Source: Mycobacterium alsense
Lineage (GTDB): Bacteria > Actinomycetota > Actinomycetes > Mycobacteriales > Mycobacteriaceae
Length of the DNA stretch: 64,000 bases
Assembly (NCBI RefSeq): GCF_002086635.1
Contig: NZ_MVHD01000014.1
Coordinates: forward strand, 1 to 64,000
Direction: 5' to 3'
Shown here: positions 62,890-64,000 of the stretch, piece by piece
Layout of the letters: each line of letters starts with the position of its first letter
Position numbering within the stretch: position 1 is the first letter of the stretch
The notes under the pieces: generated by a model
Databases searched by the model: none
What the model was told of the DNA's origin: nothing
What the model saw: only the letters and a program-made list of their open reading frames with translations
Made by a program: the position numbers and the translations under genes

Positions 62890-64000
62890 GCCCCAGGTGC
62901 TCGCGCAGCGTCTCCCCGGAGTACCCGGTGCGGAACGCGCCGCGCTCCTGCAGCACCGGCACCACCCGGTCGACGAACTCGTCCAGGCCGCGCGGCGTCA
63001 GGTGCGGCACCAGGATGAACCCGTCGCACGCGTCGGCCTGGATGTAGGTGTCGATCTCGTCGGCGATCCGCGCCGGCGTGCCGACGAACTGCTGGCGGCT
63101 GGTGACGGCGATGACCAGCTCGCGGATCGACAGGTTCTCGGCTTCGGCACGCTGGCGGTAGCGGCGGGCGACCTCCATCGGGTCGACGTGCCGGACCCGG
63201 CCCTGGGTCAGGCTGTCGCCGGTGGGCTCGACCTCGGGGAGCGGGCCGTCGGGGTCGTAGCCCGACAGGTCGCGACCCCACACCTGCTCGAGCATCGCGA
63301 TCGCCGTCGCGCCGCTGACCTGTTGGTAGCGGATGTGCCGAGCCCTGTCCTGCGCCTCGGACTCGGTGTCGCCGATGACGAACGTCGCCGCCGGAAAGAC
63401 CTTGAGCCGGTTGGGGTCCCGGCCGTAGGATGCGGCGCGGCCCTTGACATCGGCGTAGTAGCGCTGGCCGTCCTCCAGCGAGGAGTGCAGGGTGAACAGG
63501 GCGTCGGCGTTGCGGGCGCCGAACGCCCTGCCGTCGGCGGAGTCGCCGGCCTGCAGCAGTATCGGGTGGCCCTGCGGGCCCGCGGGCAGCGTCGCGAAGC
63601 CGCGCACGTCGAACTGCGGGCCGCGGTGGGCGACGCTGCGGATCCGGTCGGGATCGACGTACACCCCGGACTCGACGTCGGCCAGGACGGCGCCGGGGGC
63701 CCAGCTGTCCCAGAATTGGCGGGCCACGGCGAGGAACTCCTCGGCCCGTGCGTACCGGTCGGCGTGGTCGAGGAACCCGCCGCGGCGAAAGTTGGCGCCG
63801 GTGAAGGCGTCCGACGAGGTCACGATGTTCCAGCCGGCGCGGCCGCCGGACAGGTGGTCGAGCGATGCGAATTGCCTTGCCACCTCGAAGGGTTCGTTGA
63901 AGGTGGTGTTGATGGTGCCGGTCAGCCCGATCCGCTCGGTGACGCCCGCCAGCGCCGCCAGCACGGTGAACGTGTCCGGGCGGCCCACCACATCGAGGTC
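62870..64000 (-). CDS. LLM-class FMN-dependent monooxygenase (NtaA/DszA type), 5' end outside window
   Basis: At least 373 residues of a class C two-component flavin monooxygenase; the start lies beyond the right edge. FMN-dependent NtaA/SnaA/DszA family features: LTGTINTTFNEPFEVARQFASLDHLSGGRAGWNIVTS, HPILLQAGDSADGRAFGARNADALFT, and LSIRELVIAVTSRQQFVGTPARIADEI. It would need a separate flavin reductase, not seen here. Full-length relatives are about 440 residues, so some 60-70 N-terminal residues are missing. Substrate unknown (sulfur or nitrogen compounds in relatives). Confidence 0.88.
   Translation of the reverse strand, partial: DLDVVGRPDTFTVLAALAGVTERIGLTGTINTTFNEPFEVARQFASLDHLSGGRAGWNIVTSSDAFTGANFRRGGFLDHADRYARAEEFLAVARQFWDSWAPGAVLADVESGVYVDPDRIRSVAHRGPQFDVRGFATLPAGPQGHPILLQAGDSADGRAFGARNADALFTLHSSLEDGQRYYADVKGRAASYGRDPNRLKVFPAATFVIGDTESEAQDRARHIRYQQVSGATAIAMLEQVWGRDLSGYDPDGPLPEVEPTGDSLTQGRVRHVDPMEVARRYRQRAEAENLSIRELVIAVTSRQQFVGTPARIADEIDTYIQADACDGFILVPHLTPRGLDEFVDRVVPVLQERGAFRTGYSGETLREHLGLTGQAR

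Overview
The window is chromosomal DNA of a slow-growing mycobacterium. High GC, GTG starts, a PPE-MPTR gene, F420-dependent glucose-6-phosphate dehydrogenase, the glnX-glnH-pknG operon and two CIRCE elements at groEL2 all point there. Compared with the gene order I remember for M. tuberculosis H37Rv, it is the Rv0443-to-Rv0406c segment read backwards, with many accessory genes inserted. That pattern suggests the M. avium complex; the species is inferred, not shown.

Layout: 1-5 kb membrane protein, DinB protein, amidohydrolase and PPE protein. 5-12 kb small redox genes, groEL2 with two CIRCE operators, and a cupin/flavin monooxygenase/VOC/SDR group. 12-17 kb moeA2, then the ATGA-coupled psd-pssA-AAA ATPase operon. 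17-19.4 kb TetR, SRPBCC-like and enoyl-CoA hydratase genes. 19.4-25 kb LON-domain, YbdK ligase, sodC, virR, DUF3263, def, a GNAT protein and xthA. 25-30.6 kb the ctpH region. 30.6-35.6 kb an accessory regulatory operon: PAS-ANTAR protein, STAS protein and a 1277-residue histidine kinase/receiver/PP2C/anti-sigma-kinase fusion. 35.6-39.5 kb a TPP riboswitch, thiC, thiD and small genes. 39.5-46.5 kb a 55-bp tandem repeat, lpqM, an SOS-boxed 13E12-type HNH gene, and lpqL with a catalytically dead paralogue. 46.8-48.7 kb a tandem pair of secreted proteins and an SGNH hydrolase. 48.7-52.2 kb thiOSG under a second TPP riboswitch, divergent thiE, and mutT3. 52.3-56.8 kb glnX-glnH-pknG. 56.9-64 kb a DUF559-like protein, pta-ackA, fgd1, a metallo-beta-lactamase-fold protein and a truncated LLM monooxygenase.

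Functional themes: thiamine synthesis (thiC, D, O, S, G, E) is controlled by two riboswitches. PknG is fed by an amino-acid sensing lipoprotein/membrane pair. Phosphatidylserine and phosphatidylethanolamine synthesis is coupled to a CDC48-like ATPase. Acetate metabolism is present as pta-ackA. The most unusual blocks are the regulatory fusion operon, the lpqL pseudo-enzyme pair, a 9-bp repeat expansion inside ThiS, and the SOS box laid over the start codon of the HNH gene.

About 18 genes start 6-8 nt after a TANNNT-like hexamer, the mark of leaderless transcripts. I used this to choose several start codons. I saw no tRNA, rRNA, CRISPR array or intact insertion sequence.
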